Origin: Promethearchaeota archaeon
Lineage (GTDB): Archaea; Asgardarchaeota; Lokiarchaeia; Sigyniarchaeales; SOKP01
Length of the DNA: 62,876 nt
Reading direction: 5' to 3'
NCBI GenBank assembly: GCA_016839915.1
Contig: JAEOTH010000184.1
Span: forward strand, 1 to 62,876
Position numbers and translations under genes: made by a program. The notes under the pieces were generated by a model. That model saw nothing but the letters and a program-made list of their open reading frames with translations, was not told where the DNA came from and searched no databases. The stretch's first letter is position 1; each line of letters opens with the position of its first letter. Below are positions 35,969 through 45,163 of this stretch, piece after piece.

Positions 35969-36814
35969 ATGGAATATAAAACTATTAAACTTGAATTGCG
36001 AGAAAATGGCATAGGAATTTTAACCTTAAACAGACCTGAAAAATTAAATGCAATTTCATTTCAAATGGAAGAGGAGCTCCATCAGGTATTGGATCACCTA
36101 ATGGTAAATTTAAAAATTAGAGTATTAATTCTAAGAGGGGAAGGAAGAGCTTTTTCAGCAGGAACAGATTTACAGGAGGGTCTGATCTTAAATTCGAAGA
36201 AAAATCCAGAGGGATATGATAAATTTTATTTCTTGAATGTATCAGAGCCAATAAAGAGAAAAATATATCATCAATGGCGTATAACTCAAATAATCATCAA
36301 AATGAGAAAGATTCCACAGCCAATCATAGCTGCAGTCCATGGATCGGTAGCGGGGGGTGGGCTTGGATTTGCAATGGCCTCTGATATTAGAATTGCTAGT
36401 GAAGATGTTAATTTTATAAATGCTTCTATTAATATTGGATTAACCGGTGCTGACATGGGTAGTAGTTATTTTCTTCCACGACTTATTAATCTTTCAAGAG
36501 CTACTGAAATTATTTATAGCGGGAGAGCTGTTTCTGGAAAAGAAGCGCAGAAGATTGGGTTTGTTCTAAAAGTTGTAGAGAATGAAAAATTAATTAATGA
36601 GGCAGTAAAACTAGCAGAAAACTTGTTGACTAAGAGTCCTCTAGGGCTACGTATGACAAAAGAGGCTATTAATTTATCATTAGATTCTCCCAGTTTAAAT
36701 AATGTTCTTCAATTTGAAAATAGTTCCATTGTTTTAAGTTTTTCTTCTAAGGATGTAAATGAGGCAGCAAGTGCATTCTTCGGAAAACGAGAACCGAAAT
36801 ATGGGTTAAAATAA
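35969..36814 (+). CDS. Enoyl-CoA hydratase/isomerase family paralogue
   Basis: A 281-residue paralogue of the gene just upstream, with the same order of motifs: GIGILTLNRPEKLNAIS, GRAFSAGTDLQEG, GSVAGGGLGFAMASDIRIA and GLTGADMGSSYFLPRL. The usual Glu positions are likewise replaced. GTGA lies six bases before its ATG. The pair probably arose by tandem duplication and may form a hetero-oligomer or act on related acyl-CoAs. No CoA ligase or dehydrogenase is adjacent. Confidence 0.85.
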   Translation: MEYKTIKLELRENGIGILTLNRPEKLNAISFQMEEELHQVLDHLMVNLKIRVLILRGEGRAFSAGTDLQEGLILNSKKNPEGYDKFYFLNVSEPIKRKIYHQWRITQIIIKMRKIPQPIIAAVHGSVAGGGLGFAMASDIRIASEDVNFINASINIGLTGADMGSSYFLPRLINLSRATEIIYSGRAVSGKEAQKIGFVLKVVENEKLINEAVKLAENLLTKSPLGLRMTKEAINLSLDSPSLNNVLQFENSSIVLSFSSKDVNEAASAFFGKREPKYGLK

Positions 36815-38581
36815 TTAAATAATTCTAAAGAATACTTTCATATAGAATATGATAAATGGTAGCATTATTAGTAAAAACATAGAAAAACTATTCTTATAGA
36901 ACTTTGATAAGAACGTTGCTAACTTCCATATATAATAAATTATCACACCAGTTAATATTATAAATAATATATGAGAGATTATGCCACCTAATAAAGGGAA
37001 TGGTTGAAGTGGGACGAATGCTAAGAATATTAATAGGGAAATCGGTCTGACAATCATTAAAATCATTGAATGTTTTCCTTTCATTTCTCTTAAATATAAA
37101 TAATCCATAATTCCAGAACCTAGCCCTATAAAAACATATGGAATTGATTCAATTCTAAATAATGGAATAGTAAAATCAAAAGTTATTGAGGTTACTAAAT
37201 TATAAAATAAAATAAAATATACAGTAGGCACTATAATAATAGAAAGTGAGTAGATGGAGGTAAATAAGTTATTTTTAATAGAAGTTTTCCATTCTGATTT
37301 CCAGTTAGCATGTAATTCACTGGGGAAGAAAAACATTATTATAATTGTCAATATCGGGTAAAAGATAAAATAGCCATATAACACGGATCTATTAAAAATT
37401 GAAAATATTATAGCTGATATTAACGCAGCTCCTAGATAACCAGAAGTACGATAAATCACCATTTTCTTATACTTTTCTTTTCCTTCTCGCGAATCATCAA
37501 TATCTTTTTTAATGGGGAGATTATCCCAATATGGTAAAATTTTAGACTTTATAACTATTGTACTCAACCCTATGAATAAGAATATCGCGGAAGTAATAAC
37601 TAGACTCTCTGCAATATTATTGTCAGGATAATAAAAATTAAATAACGTGATAAAGCTTATTTCCGTGTCTAATGATGTGATATTTATAGATTGATTGATA
37701 TAGAAATGTTTTAACCATGCTATACCATATTTTATTGAAGTGATATCTTCTTCATTTCCACCATGAGTTAATCCAGTTCTATTTATTAACTGTATGTCAT
37801 CTCTATTTGTTCCATTTAAAAGACTATAAAAGTTTTGAGTGACTTGGGGTGGTATCACAATATCCGAGGTTCCCTGAATTAGCAGTAAATTTTCTGTATT
37901 GGTTTCATTAGCAATATCAAAAGCATCTTGAATATCATTAATATTTGTAATTTGAGTAGTTGTGCCTATTAAATTCTGAATTGGAGCACTATCAGTCAAA
38001 CCTTCTATAGAAGAAAGTGGATGGTAAAGCACAACAGCATAAACTCTTTCTTCAATAGCTTGTAAAATTGCTCCAATTCCCCCGCCAAATGAATAACCTA
38101 ATATTGCTAAATGAGTCGTGTTAGCAAAAGCATAATTTGTTTCAAGAAAATCTATTATTTGAACCATATCTAATGGTTCTTTTCGTAAAAAACTACTAGG
38201 ACCTCCTGATTCTCCATGACCTCGTTGTTCCACCGAAATTACAGCAAAACCTAATTTTACATATTGGTATATGATACGAATCTTATGCTCTTTTCTTCCA
38301 TTAATACCATGAAGTAAGAGAATTGTTGGGATTGAGTTTGTGTCATTTTCCCTGAGATCCTTATCAACGAAAATCAAACCTTTAATAATTACTCCATCTC
38401 GCATTACAACTGAAATTGATTCTACATCAATATTTTCATTATCGAAATAAGAATTTTTTTGATAACCTAAAATAAAGGCATATGAAATGGAAACTATTGT
38501 TAAAATTATACTCGAGCATATGAGAGCAATTCCTATATACTTATATAAATTTTCTTTCCCTATCCTTTTCAATAACCTCAT
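36815..38581 (-). CDS. Membrane-bound alpha/beta hydrolase
   Basis: A 588-residue protein with one N-terminal membrane helix, then a serine alpha/beta-hydrolase domain outside the membrane. The oxyanion HGINGRKEH and VEQRGHGES segments are near residue 90 and the nucleophile elbow is GYSFGG near residue 168. The acid is in GTSDIVIPP and the His in GLTHGGNEE. From about residue 310 there are around seven more membrane helices. The combination suggests an extracellular esterase- or peptidase-like activity on the cell surface. The family for the membrane part is not recognised. It abuts the crotonase gene end to end. Confidence 0.78.
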   Translation of the reverse strand: MRLLKRIGKENLYKYIGIALICSSIILTIVSISYAFILGYQKNSYFDNENIDVESISVVMRDGVIIKGLIFVDKDLRENDTNSIPTILLLHGINGRKEHKIRIIYQYVKLGFAVISVEQRGHGESGGPSSFLRKEPLDMVQIIDFLETNYAFANTTHLAILGYSFGGGIGAILQAIEERVYAVVLYHPLSSIEGLTDSAPIQNLIGTTTQITNINDIQDAFDIANETNTENLLLIQGTSDIVIPPQVTQNFYSLLNGTNRDDIQLINRTGLTHGGNEEDITSIKYGIAWLKHFYINQSINITSLDTEISFITLFNFYYPDNNIAESLVITSAIFLFIGLSTIVIKSKILPYWDNLPIKKDIDDSREGKEKYKKMVIYRTSGYLGAALISAIIFSIFNRSVLYGYFIFYPILTIIIMFFFPSELHANWKSEWKTSIKNNLFTSIYSLSIIIVPTVYFILFYNLVTSITFDFTIPLFRIESIPYVFIGLGSGIMDYLYLREMKGKHSMILMIVRPISLLIFLAFVPLQPFPLLGGIISHILFIILTGVIIYYIWKLATFLSKFYKNSFSMFLLIMLPFIIFYMKVFFRII

Positions 38582-38704
38582 TTATAATATAAAAACAGTT
38601 GGAGTATTATAAAAACCAAATCCTTATTGGTTATTAACCAAGTTTTTATAACCATAAATGAATAATTTAACATATATTTAATTTAAGATAAGAGGAATAT
38701 TAAA

Positions 38705-38956
38705 ATGGAAACTTGTGCTGAATGTGGAAAAAAGGCAGTTTCCAATTGCGCTATATGTGGAAAGCCTTTATGTGAAGATCACATAACACATGGTCTTTCT
38801 AAGAGAATAAACTCTCCTGCTGTAAACTGTACGAATTGCCAAAAAAAATTTCCAAGAAAAATAAGAAAAAAAACTCTAATAATGATCCCAATATTCATTA
38901 TTGCTGCTGTCATTTTGATAATTCTTCTCAGTACGATTATTCCTCTTGGTTTATAA
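38705..38956 (+). CDS. Zinc-finger protein with C-terminal membrane anchor
   Basis: An 83-residue protein. The first 50 residues carry a B-box/AN1-like cysteine pattern: CAECGKKAVSNCAICGKPLCEDHITH, then CTNCQKKF. A basic stretch (PRKIRKKT) and a single C-terminal membrane helix follow, so the zinc domain probably faces the cytosol. It lies just upstream of the thioesterase gene on the same strand. No specific family is certain. Confidence 0.7.
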   Translation: METCAECGKKAVSNCAICGKPLCEDHITHGLSKRINSPAVNCTNCQKKFPRKIRKKTLIMIPIFIIAAVILIILLSTIIPLGL

Positions 38957-38988
38957 AATAATTTTTTAATGTCTAAGTGAGTTAAATT

Positions 38989-39498
38989 ATGGATAATAAA
39001 GAAATCTCAGATTCCAGAGTTGAAATAGCTCAAGTTATGATGCCTGAACATTCTAACGCTGCAGGTAATGTGCACGGAGGATATATACTAAAGTTAGTTG
39101 ATCAAGCTGGAGCTATAGTTGCAGCAAGGCATACACATCTTAATTGTGTAACAGCTTCGCTTGATAGAATGGATTTTATTTCACCTGTTTATATTGGAAA
39201 CTTAGTTTTCGCAAAAGCCTCAATTAATTATACTGGAAGGACGTCTATGGAGATTGGAGTTAGAATCGAAGCGGAGTGTTTGAGGACAGGAATTCATACT
39301 CATGTAGGATCAGCATATCTTACTTTTGTTGCTCTTGACAAGAATGATAAACCAACAGAGATCCCTCAAATAGTTCCAGAGACCGAACAAGAAAAACAAC
39401 GTTATGAAGATGCTAAAAAACGAAAAAAATTAAGATTAGAGCAAGCAAAAAAGCATAGGCATGTCCAAAAACCCTGTATAGCAAGAATTAAGAAATAG
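38989..39498 (+). CDS. Acyl-CoA thioesterase, hotdog fold
   Basis: A 169-residue hotdog-fold protein. The segment GNVHGGYILKLVDQAGAIVAARHTH carries the conserved Asp and the helix of YciA/BACH-type acyl-CoA thioesterases. It is followed by DFISPVYIGNLVFAKASINYTGRTSMEIGV. It would release free fatty acid from acyl-CoA in the cytosol. The last 35 residues are a charged helical extension (KQRYEDAKKRKKLRLEQAKKH) not typical of the core family. Spacing suggests co-expression with the zinc protein gene. Confidence 0.88.
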   Translation: MDNKEISDSRVEIAQVMMPEHSNAAGNVHGGYILKLVDQAGAIVAARHTHLNCVTASLDRMDFISPVYIGNLVFAKASINYTGRTSMEIGVRIEAECLRTGIHTHVGSAYLTFVALDKNDKPTEIPQIVPETEQEKQRYEDAKKRKKLRLEQAKKHRHVQKPCIARIKK

Positions 39499-39589
39499 AC
39501 CAATTCTAGGTGAATTGATCAATCCCTAAAAACCTATATTTTTTATAAGATTAAAATATTAATTATTTATATTTAGAAAGGGAGTAACC

Positions 39590-40924
39590 ATGGAAGAAGT
39601 TAAAAAGAAACCTAAACTAAAACGTAGAGTTTCCTTATTTGCACTTACAATATATGGTGTAGGAAATATACTAGGTGCTGGTATTTATGGGTTGATCGGG
39701 TCGGTCGTAGGGATAACAGGAAATCTTTCATGGCTTGCCTTTGTGTTAGCCTCTATTACTGGGGCATTTACAGGATTGTCTTACGCTGAACTTTCTGCAA
39801 TGTATCCTAAAAGTGCTGCGGAATTTGTTTATACAGAAGAGGCTTTCAAGAAACGAAATCTTTCGTTTATTTTAGGATGGATAATAATCTTTTCAGGCAT
39901 ATTATCAGCTTCTACTGTATCTTTGGTTTTTGGTGGGTATCTATCTGAATTAATAGGTCTGCCTTCAATCTTTAACATTGTTTTCGCAATTGATCTTGTT
40001 TTGATCCTCAGTGTAGTCAATTTGATTGGGATTAAGACATCCACTCGAACTAATATAATATTTACATTAATTGAAGCATCAGGCTTAATTATAATAATTA
40101 TAATTGGTTTCTTTGGAACAGAGGCGCCAAATTATTTCGTAATTCCATCAGACTCTTCTTTTGCTGTAATCTTTTCTGCAGTTGCATTAATATTTTTCGC
40201 TTTTATAGGATTTGAAGATATCGCAAATATAGCGGAGGAAGTAAAAGAACCTCATAAAAATCTTCCTAAAGCAATTATATACTCTATTATTATTACTACA
40301 ATTCTATATTGCTTTGTTGCAATTTCAGTAGTTAATGTCTTACCTTATTCTATTATTGCTGTTTCGGAAGCACCTTTAACAATAGTAGCAGAGACAATAT
40401 TAGGACCAGCAGGCGGCATAATTATGTCGTTTATTGCATTATTTGCCACAGCAAATACCGTTTTAATCATGTTGATCGTTACTTCCCGCATGATGTATGG
40501 TATGGCACGAGATAAAGCACTTCCTGAAGGTTTAAGCAAAATCTCACCAATATATAGAACTCCATATATTGCTATATTATTTACTACGTGTTTTACAATT
40601 ATACCAATATTTTTTGGTGATATTGAAATAGTTGCACATGCTACTGTTTTTGGAGTACTTCTAAATTTTTTCTTAGTAAATATAAGTTTGATTGCTTTAA
40701 GGAAAAGTAAACCAGAACACGATAGACCCTTTGTATTAAAACCAAGTTATAAGGGAATTCCAATAATTGCACTATTAGGTTCAATTATCAGTATAGCTCT
40801 ATTATTTACATTTGATTGGGTAACTCTTCTAATTCAAGTTATAATTATTCTCTGTGGAATTGGTGTATTTTACGCTATGAAATCAAAAATAGAAACTAAA
40901 TCGTTAAGTAAAGTCAAAAGTTAA
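39590..40924 (+). CDS. APC family amino acid permease
   Basis: A 444-residue protein with about twelve membrane helices. The start LTIYGVGNILGAGIYGLIGS is the unwound first-helix motif of the amino acid-polyamine-organocation superfamily, followed by the FTGLSYAELSAMYPKSAAEFVYTEEAF loop and GFEDIANIAEEVKEPHKNLPKAI. It would take up amino acids or exchange them at the membrane. It follows GGGAG before the ATG. Its stop overlaps the end of the opposite-strand radical SAM gene by four bases. Confidence 0.88.
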   Translation: MEEVKKKPKLKRRVSLFALTIYGVGNILGAGIYGLIGSVVGITGNLSWLAFVLASITGAFTGLSYAELSAMYPKSAAEFVYTEEAFKKRNLSFILGWIIIFSGILSASTVSLVFGGYLSELIGLPSIFNIVFAIDLVLILSVVNLIGIKTSTRTNIIFTLIEASGLIIIIIIGFFGTEAPNYFVIPSDSSFAVIFSAVALIFFAFIGFEDIANIAEEVKEPHKNLPKAIIYSIIITTILYCFVAISVVNVLPYSIIAVSEAPLTIVAETILGPAGGIIMSFIALFATANTVLIMLIVTSRMMYGMARDKALPEGLSKISPIYRTPYIAILFTTCFTIIPIFFGDIEIVAHATVFGVLLNFFLVNISLIALRKSKPEHDRPFVLKPSYKGIPIIALLGSIISIALLFTFDWVTLLIQVIIILCGIGVFYAMKSKIETKSLSKVKS

Positions 40925-41667
40925 TTTTCCAATTCATTAATATTACAATACCCTACAATATCGTCTCTTAGAAATAATTTAAAAGCTAAATCCTTTTTTT
41001 TGTAGGGTATTAAAAGATCAACTAATAGTTCATGTTCTGGTTTTAAAAATATTTTTTTAAAATCTTCGCCAACACCTTCAAAAAATTGGTATTGTTGCAG
41101 AACGAAATTACCCTTGAAACCTAATTTTTTAAGAAAATTTATAATACTATCAAGATCATTTGAATTTAATAACTTTCCAACATAGGTAGTACGTATTTCA
41201 AATTCCATGTCTTTCTGAGAATTTAAAAAACCTATCGTCTCTGTAATTTTGCTTAAATCAACACTCACACCAGTAATTTTCGTGAGTTTTTCACTATCTG
41301 GAGGTCCTTTTAAATCCAAAGCGACTCGATTAATGAATGGAGCGATTTTCTTTATAACTTCTGGATTTGAACCATTAGTATCTATACTTAAATATTTACC
41401 TAACTTTTGAATTTCTTTACATAACTCAAGTAAATCGTTCTGTAGAGTTGGTTCTCCGCCAGTTATGCTTACACCGCTTACTAATAAATTAGTAGCTACT
41501 TTATCAATTAATTCATTAATAATATACTCTCTTCCAACTTTTGGCTGTAGAAGATACTTGTTATGACAAAAATCACATTTGAAATTGCAACCTACAGTAA
41601 AAATGACCATACTTGATATTCCAGGGATATCTTTCGTTGAAATATCAACAATTCCTCCAACTCTCAT
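40921..41667 (-). CDS. Radical SAM activating enzyme, NrdG-like
   Basis: A 248-residue radical SAM protein with the cluster motif CNFKCDFC near residue 27, then SITGGEPTLQ and LSIDTNGSNPEVI. The start GGIVDISTKDIPGISSMVIFTVGCN matches the family annotated as anaerobic ribonucleoside-triphosphate reductase activating protein, which makes glycyl radicals. It would use SAM and a 4Fe-4S cluster. No class III reductase is in the window. It could serve the glycyl-radical enzyme at 32.5-34.9 kb, though that is speculation. It lies seven bases after the PfkB gene. Confidence 0.85.
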   Translation of the reverse strand: MRVGGIVDISTKDIPGISSMVIFTVGCNFKCDFCHNKYLLQPKVGREYIINELIDKVATNLLVSGVSITGGEPTLQNDLLELCKEIQKLGKYLSIDTNGSNPEVIKKIAPFINRVALDLKGPPDSEKLTKITGVSVDLSKITETIGFLNSQKDMEFEIRTTYVGKLLNSNDLDSIINFLKKLGFKGNFVLQQYQFFEGVGEDFKKIFLKPEHELLVDLLIPYKKKDLAFKLFLRDDIVGYCNINELEN

Positions 41668-41674
41668 ATTTGGA

Positions 41675-42568
41675 CTAATATTCTTTTTTAATTAACCTTT
41701 CAACTTGATATAATGGAAGATTAAATGGACCTGGAGACTCCATTTTAAGCGAAGTAAGAGCAGCAGCAAACTTTAAGGACTCTTTTGGATCCTTTGTTAA
41801 CCTTGAGCCTATATAACTGATAAAAGCAGTATCCCCTCTACCTGTTCTCCCGAACGTGCTTTTATTTTTCCAAGGGAAAGTAAAGGATGTATTAAATGTA
41901 TATATTGTAATTCCTTTCTCATGGGTAATTAATATTTCATCAGGTCCAAATTCAGCTAATTCTTTTGCTGCTTTATCAAGGTTCTGATGACCTGTTAAAA
42001 CTTCAGCTTCAGTTTGATCTAGCTTTAAAACATTTATTCTTGAAAGAATCTGTTTCTTTTCTTTCATTGAAAGAGATGTGTAGATTACTCTTCCATGGTC
42101 TCTATATCGAATAAAGCCTTGTATATCAAGACATACGCTATTGTACTTCTTCTTAATATGTTCTAATAAATCTATATCAATCTCACCAGCAATTATAGAC
42201 CCAATAACAAAATATTTCGGAGGAGATTTAAACTCAGGGATCTCTTCCTTTTTAAATAAACCTGCAAATCCTAGAGGTTTATATTCCCTAAATTCCATAT
42301 TTTTCGATGAATAGATATTTCTTAAACCAGAAGTCTCCTCAGAAGGATGTGCGATATAATCCACTCCATTTTTTTTGAAAATTTCAAGTAAAGAATAATC
42401 AACTTCTTTTAATCTTGTAATTATTGCTATCTTAAGCCCCATATGACTCCCAACAATTCCACCATAATACACAGCACCACCTAAAGAATTTTGACTTTTT
42501 CCATCAATTTCAATTATATCCTTTGCGAAATGTCCTAAAATAACTAGATCAGGAGATTCAATACTCAT
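41675..42568 (-). CDS. PfkB family carbohydrate/nucleoside kinase
   Basis: A 297-residue ribokinase-fold protein. It has the N-terminal DLVILGHFAKDIIEIDGK strand, the GGAVYYGGIVGSHMGL di-glycine signature near residue 30 and the C-terminal catalytic motif FGRTGRGDTAF (GxGDxF form) near residue 240 with the base Asp. It phosphorylates a sugar or nucleoside using ATP. The substrate is not predictable from the visible motifs. It is likely co-transcribed with the radical SAM gene downstream, seven bases away. Confidence 0.85.
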   Translation of the reverse strand: MSIESPDLVILGHFAKDIIEIDGKSQNSLGGAVYYGGIVGSHMGLKIAIITRLKEVDYSLLEIFKKNGVDYIAHPSEETSGLRNIYSSKNMEFREYKPLGFAGLFKKEEIPEFKSPPKYFVIGSIIAGEIDIDLLEHIKKKYNSVCLDIQGFIRYRDHGRVIYTSLSMKEKKQILSRINVLKLDQTEAEVLTGHQNLDKAAKELAEFGPDEILITHEKGITIYTFNTSFTFPWKNKSTFGRTGRGDTAFISYIGSRLTKDPKESLKFAAALTSLKMESPGPFNLPLYQVERLIKKEY

Positions 42569-43188
42569 AGATATAATAATAAAATTATAAAGAATTAAGA
42601 AATTATTGGTTAGAAATAAATTGATTTACAATTTAAAAAAAAGTGAGATTTATAATGGATTATTAATCTTCCTATTTTTGTTTATGCCCTCAATATAGCT
42701 TTCTAAAATTTTCTCCTTTATTTTGGAATGATCTAGTGAAGGAATTTTATTCACTTGCTTGTTGCTTCTTTCGATACTTTTAATAATATCTGAACTAATC
42801 TTTTTTAACATTTTTGTTTACTATTTTTCTTTTTCCTCCTAATTTTTTTTAATTTTCATATAATTTTTTAATAAATTATATAGGGTTCTTCCTATATAAA
42901 CTTTCCCATCTTTTTCCCACTTTTCGCAGAATAAAAATAAACAACTTGAAACTATAAAAGAGGGGGTTAATATACATTGTTCAGAAAAAGCATAATTTAT
43001 TGAAAAAACCTACAATTTTAATATAAGTAACTAAAAGCCATACTGAAAAAAGTTAAGTTCCAATTAGATCTGTAATTTAATCTTTTCGATTGAATATTTT
43101 CTAATCAAAAGATTTTTTAAGGTTTTTTAATTTCCCATTACAAATTAGTAAAATTTTCTAAACATTTTAATTAGGTATAGGATTCAAT
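42569..43188. other. Gene-poor stretch
   Basis: About 620 bases between the PfkB gene and a winged-helix gene. It contains one likely small gene on the minus strand (separate entry). The remaining right part, 42850-43180, is AT-rich; no tRNA, repeat or conserved RNA structure is seen there. Confidence 0.4.
42650..42811 (-). CDS. Possible 53-residue basic helical protein
   Basis: A frame of 53 codons from the ATG at 42811, starting MLKKISSDIIKSIERSNKQV and ending NKNRKINNPL, basic and largely helical. An AGGAGG motif lies about 20 bases upstream of the ATG, further than usual. The size, composition and upstream motif make a real gene plausible; no family is recognised. Confidence 0.4.
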   Translation of the reverse strand: MLKKISSDIIKSIERSNKQVNKIPSLDHSKIKEKILESYIEGINKNRKINNPL

Positions 43189-43473
43189 ATGATTTTTGAA
43201 GAGCTAATCGGCTTGTTAAAAAAGAAAGGTTTCAAAGATACGCTTAGCGTTCTCATCAAGCAAAAGGACTATAAAACGGATAAGCACACATTTTATAGTG
43301 AGTTAAACAAATTCAGCTATTATAATTCATTTTTTCGCGTTAAAGAAGAACTGATCAAGAAGGGATTAATAGAGATTGAGAATACTAGCAAAATAAAATA
43401 CATCAAATTGACGGAAAAGGGTTTAGATGTATATAACAAGTTAAAGGATATTAACGACTTGGTTAAAAACTAA
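43189..43473 (+). CDS. Winged-helix protein
   Basis: A 94-residue protein with the helix-turn-helix and wing layout of small archaeal transcription regulators: helices at FEELIGLLKKKGF and SVLIKQ, a recognition-like helix FRVKEELIKKGLI and a wing strand IKYIKLTEKGLDVYNKL. The end TEKGLDVYNKL is characteristic of such domains. It may regulate the neighbouring metallo-hydrolase gene 40-50 bases downstream. DNA sequence targets are unknown. Confidence 0.7.
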   Translation: MIFEELIGLLKKKGFKDTLSVLIKQKDYKTDKHTFYSELNKFSYYNSFFRVKEELIKKGLIEIENTSKIKYIKLTEKGLDVYNKLKDINDLVKN

Positions 43474-43522
43474 TACCTCTATTTTTTTTTAGACTTCCAC
43501 GCCTACAAGAAGTGTGATATAT

Positions 43523-44164
43523 TTGATATTAGAAAGATTGATTGTGGGACCATTAGGTACTAATAGTTATATCTTCGGTTCTAATAAGAAAGTAGTTATG
43601 ATTGATATTGGAGGTGATCCAGATATTATCATAGATACTGTAGAAAAATTAGAAGCAGAACCTATTGCTGTTTTACTCACACACGGTCATTATGATCATA
43701 CATTAAAAGTAGGAAAGATCTTAAGATATTTTGATATACCATTAATGTTTAATAAAAAAGAGTTTGAATCTGGTATTTTTACTCATAAAAAAGCTGACAA
43801 ATGGCTTTCAGAAGGAGATTCCATTGAAGTAGGAGCAATGAATCTAAAGGTTCTAGAAACTCCAGGACATTCACCAGGTGCATTGTCTTATTACTCAAAA
43901 GAGCCAAAGGAATTCGAAGGTAAAAGTATAGATGGTGTTATATTTACAGGAGATTTAATCTTTCGACGTAGCATTGGCAGGTCTGATCTTAAGGGTGGAG
44001 ATCCGCATCTTCTTTTTTCAAGTATTAAAACCAAAATTATGTATAATCCCGAAATCACAGATAATTTCTTAATTTTACCAGGACACATGGGCATTAGTTC
44101 TGTTGGAGAAGAAAGGCAACTAAACATGTTTCGGAACTATTTTTTAGAAGATTTTGATATTTAG
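43523..44164 (+). CDS. Metallo-beta-lactamase hydrolase, glyoxalase II-like
   Basis: A 213-residue protein with the full metallo-beta-lactamase motif set: LTHGHYDHTLKVG near residue 57, GHSPGALSYY near residue 117, the bridging Asp in FTGDLIFRRSIGRSDL and LPGHMG near residue 190. The start MILERLIVGPLGTNSYI matches hydroxyacylglutathione-hydrolase-like proteins. It would cleave a thioester or similar ester using two metal ions. I place the start at TTG 43523, five bases after GTGA, rather than the GTG at 43514, since this gives the typical family N-terminus. Confidence 0.85.
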   Translation: MILERLIVGPLGTNSYIFGSNKKVVMIDIGGDPDIIIDTVEKLEAEPIAVLLTHGHYDHTLKVGKILRYFDIPLMFNKKEFESGIFTHKKADKWLSEGDSIEVGAMNLKVLETPGHSPGALSYYSKEPKEFEGKSIDGVIFTGDLIFRRSIGRSDLKGGDPHLLFSSIKTKIMYNPEITDNFLILPGHMGISSVGEERQLNMFRNYFLEDFDI

Positions 44165-44316
44165 AAAATGCCATCTAACTATCTAAACTAAGATTTAAAG
44201 TAAAAGAAAAAAATTCAATAAATTTATTTATTGAAATGGTTATATAAATTTTTAAAAACCTTAAAAACATTATAATATTAAAATTTATTTTATTATTTCT
44301 CAAGGTGTGATATACT

Positions 44317-44601
44317 ATCATAAATAGAGCAGAAGTTAAGGCAATAATTCGACGCTTCGAAGAAAGAGAAGGAATTCGTGGAGTAATTATCTGCGATTCA
44401 TCTGGCTTACCAATAGATTCAAATTTAGATATAGAACTTAGTGAATCTATTGCTGCTTATGTTACTTCCCTCATTGGAAAAGGTAAACAAGTTGTTGAAG
44501 CTCTGAAGGAAGGGACGCTGAATTTTATACGTTTAGAGACTAGCTCTGGTGAAACTATGATCGCTCTTGAAGAGCAGCTTATTCTTATTATATTAAAATA
44601 A
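44317..44601 (+). CDS. Roadblock/LC7 domain protein, apparent ATC start
   Basis: A 94-residue roadblock/LC7-fold protein: helix INRAEVKAIIRRFEEREG, strand GVIICDSSGLPIDSN, the long helix SESIAAYVTSLIGKGKQVVEAL, then strands LNFIRLETSSGETMIALEEQLILIIL to the C-terminus. Such proteins dimerise and scaffold small GTPases in eukaryotic Ragulator, dynein and GAP complexes. An in-frame TGA lies just upstream and there is no ATG, GTG or TTG before the domain begins. The codon six bases after a GTGA motif (within AAGGTGTGA) is ATC at 44317, with ATA next. I therefore place the start there. The frame lacks a standard start, so ordinary gene calling would miss it. Confidence 0.75.
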   Translation: MINRAEVKAIIRRFEEREGIRGVIICDSSGLPIDSNLDIELSESIAAYVTSLIGKGKQVVEALKEGTLNFIRLETSSGETMIALEEQLILIILK

Positions 44602-44758
44602 ACATATTAAAAGTAATTTTTTCTAATTTTCCTTTTTTATATATTTGATAAATTTAAATTGCTTAAACTCTATATTTAATCTATATATTTATTTAAGATA
44701 ATTTCTTAACCAATTTCAGAATTCAAATCAATTCAAATTATTATGTTAGGATAATATT

Positions 44759-45112
44759 ATGGTGGATAAAAAAGCATTAGAAAAGAAATTGGCAGAGCTT
44801 ATGGACATAGTGCCTGAAACAGAAGGTCTTATTGCTGCTGATGCAAATGGGAAGGTTTTAATTGGTCAGACATTAACAGATATGGATCACGGGAAAATTG
44901 CGAAAGCCTGCGCTGCAATCATTAAGGATTCAAATAATTTAGGTAGAGATATTGGTAAGGGTGGATTAAAAACAACTACGATTGAATTAGAAAAAGGATT
45001 TGCTGTGTTAGTAGGGTCAGAAAAAAGTGTTTTGATTGCGTTGGCAGGATTAGATGGGAGGAGTTCTCTTGCGCTTTTAAAGAGAAATTTAATATCAATA
45101 TCCAATTTATAA
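44759..45112 (+). CDS. Roadblock/LC7 domain protein
   Basis: A 117-residue roadblock/LC7-fold protein: helix KKALEKKLAELMDIV, strand GLIAADANGKVLIGQT, helix DHGKIAKACAAIIKDSNNLGRDIG, then strands LKTTTIELEKGFAVLVG and SVLIALAG. It probably dimerises and binds a small GTPase. It lies downstream of another roadblock gene on the same strand, so the two may form a heterodimer. Its stop is about 50 bases from the end of the convergent giant surface-protein gene. Confidence 0.88.
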   Translation: MVDKKALEKKLAELMDIVPETEGLIAADANGKVLIGQTLTDMDHGKIAKACAAIIKDSNNLGRDIGKGGLKTTTIELEKGFAVLVGSEKSVLIALAGLDGRSSLALLKRNLISISNL

Positions 45113-45163
45113 TTTTATACTCTCTTTTTTTTAAGGAATTGAAAAATAAGGAAAAAGCAGAAT

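Noticed and set aside
40921-41667. Calling this radical SAM protein the activase of the glycyl-radical enzyme
   Set aside because: It lies 6 kb away and matches the ribonucleotide-reductase activase type; linkage is too weak for a firm call.
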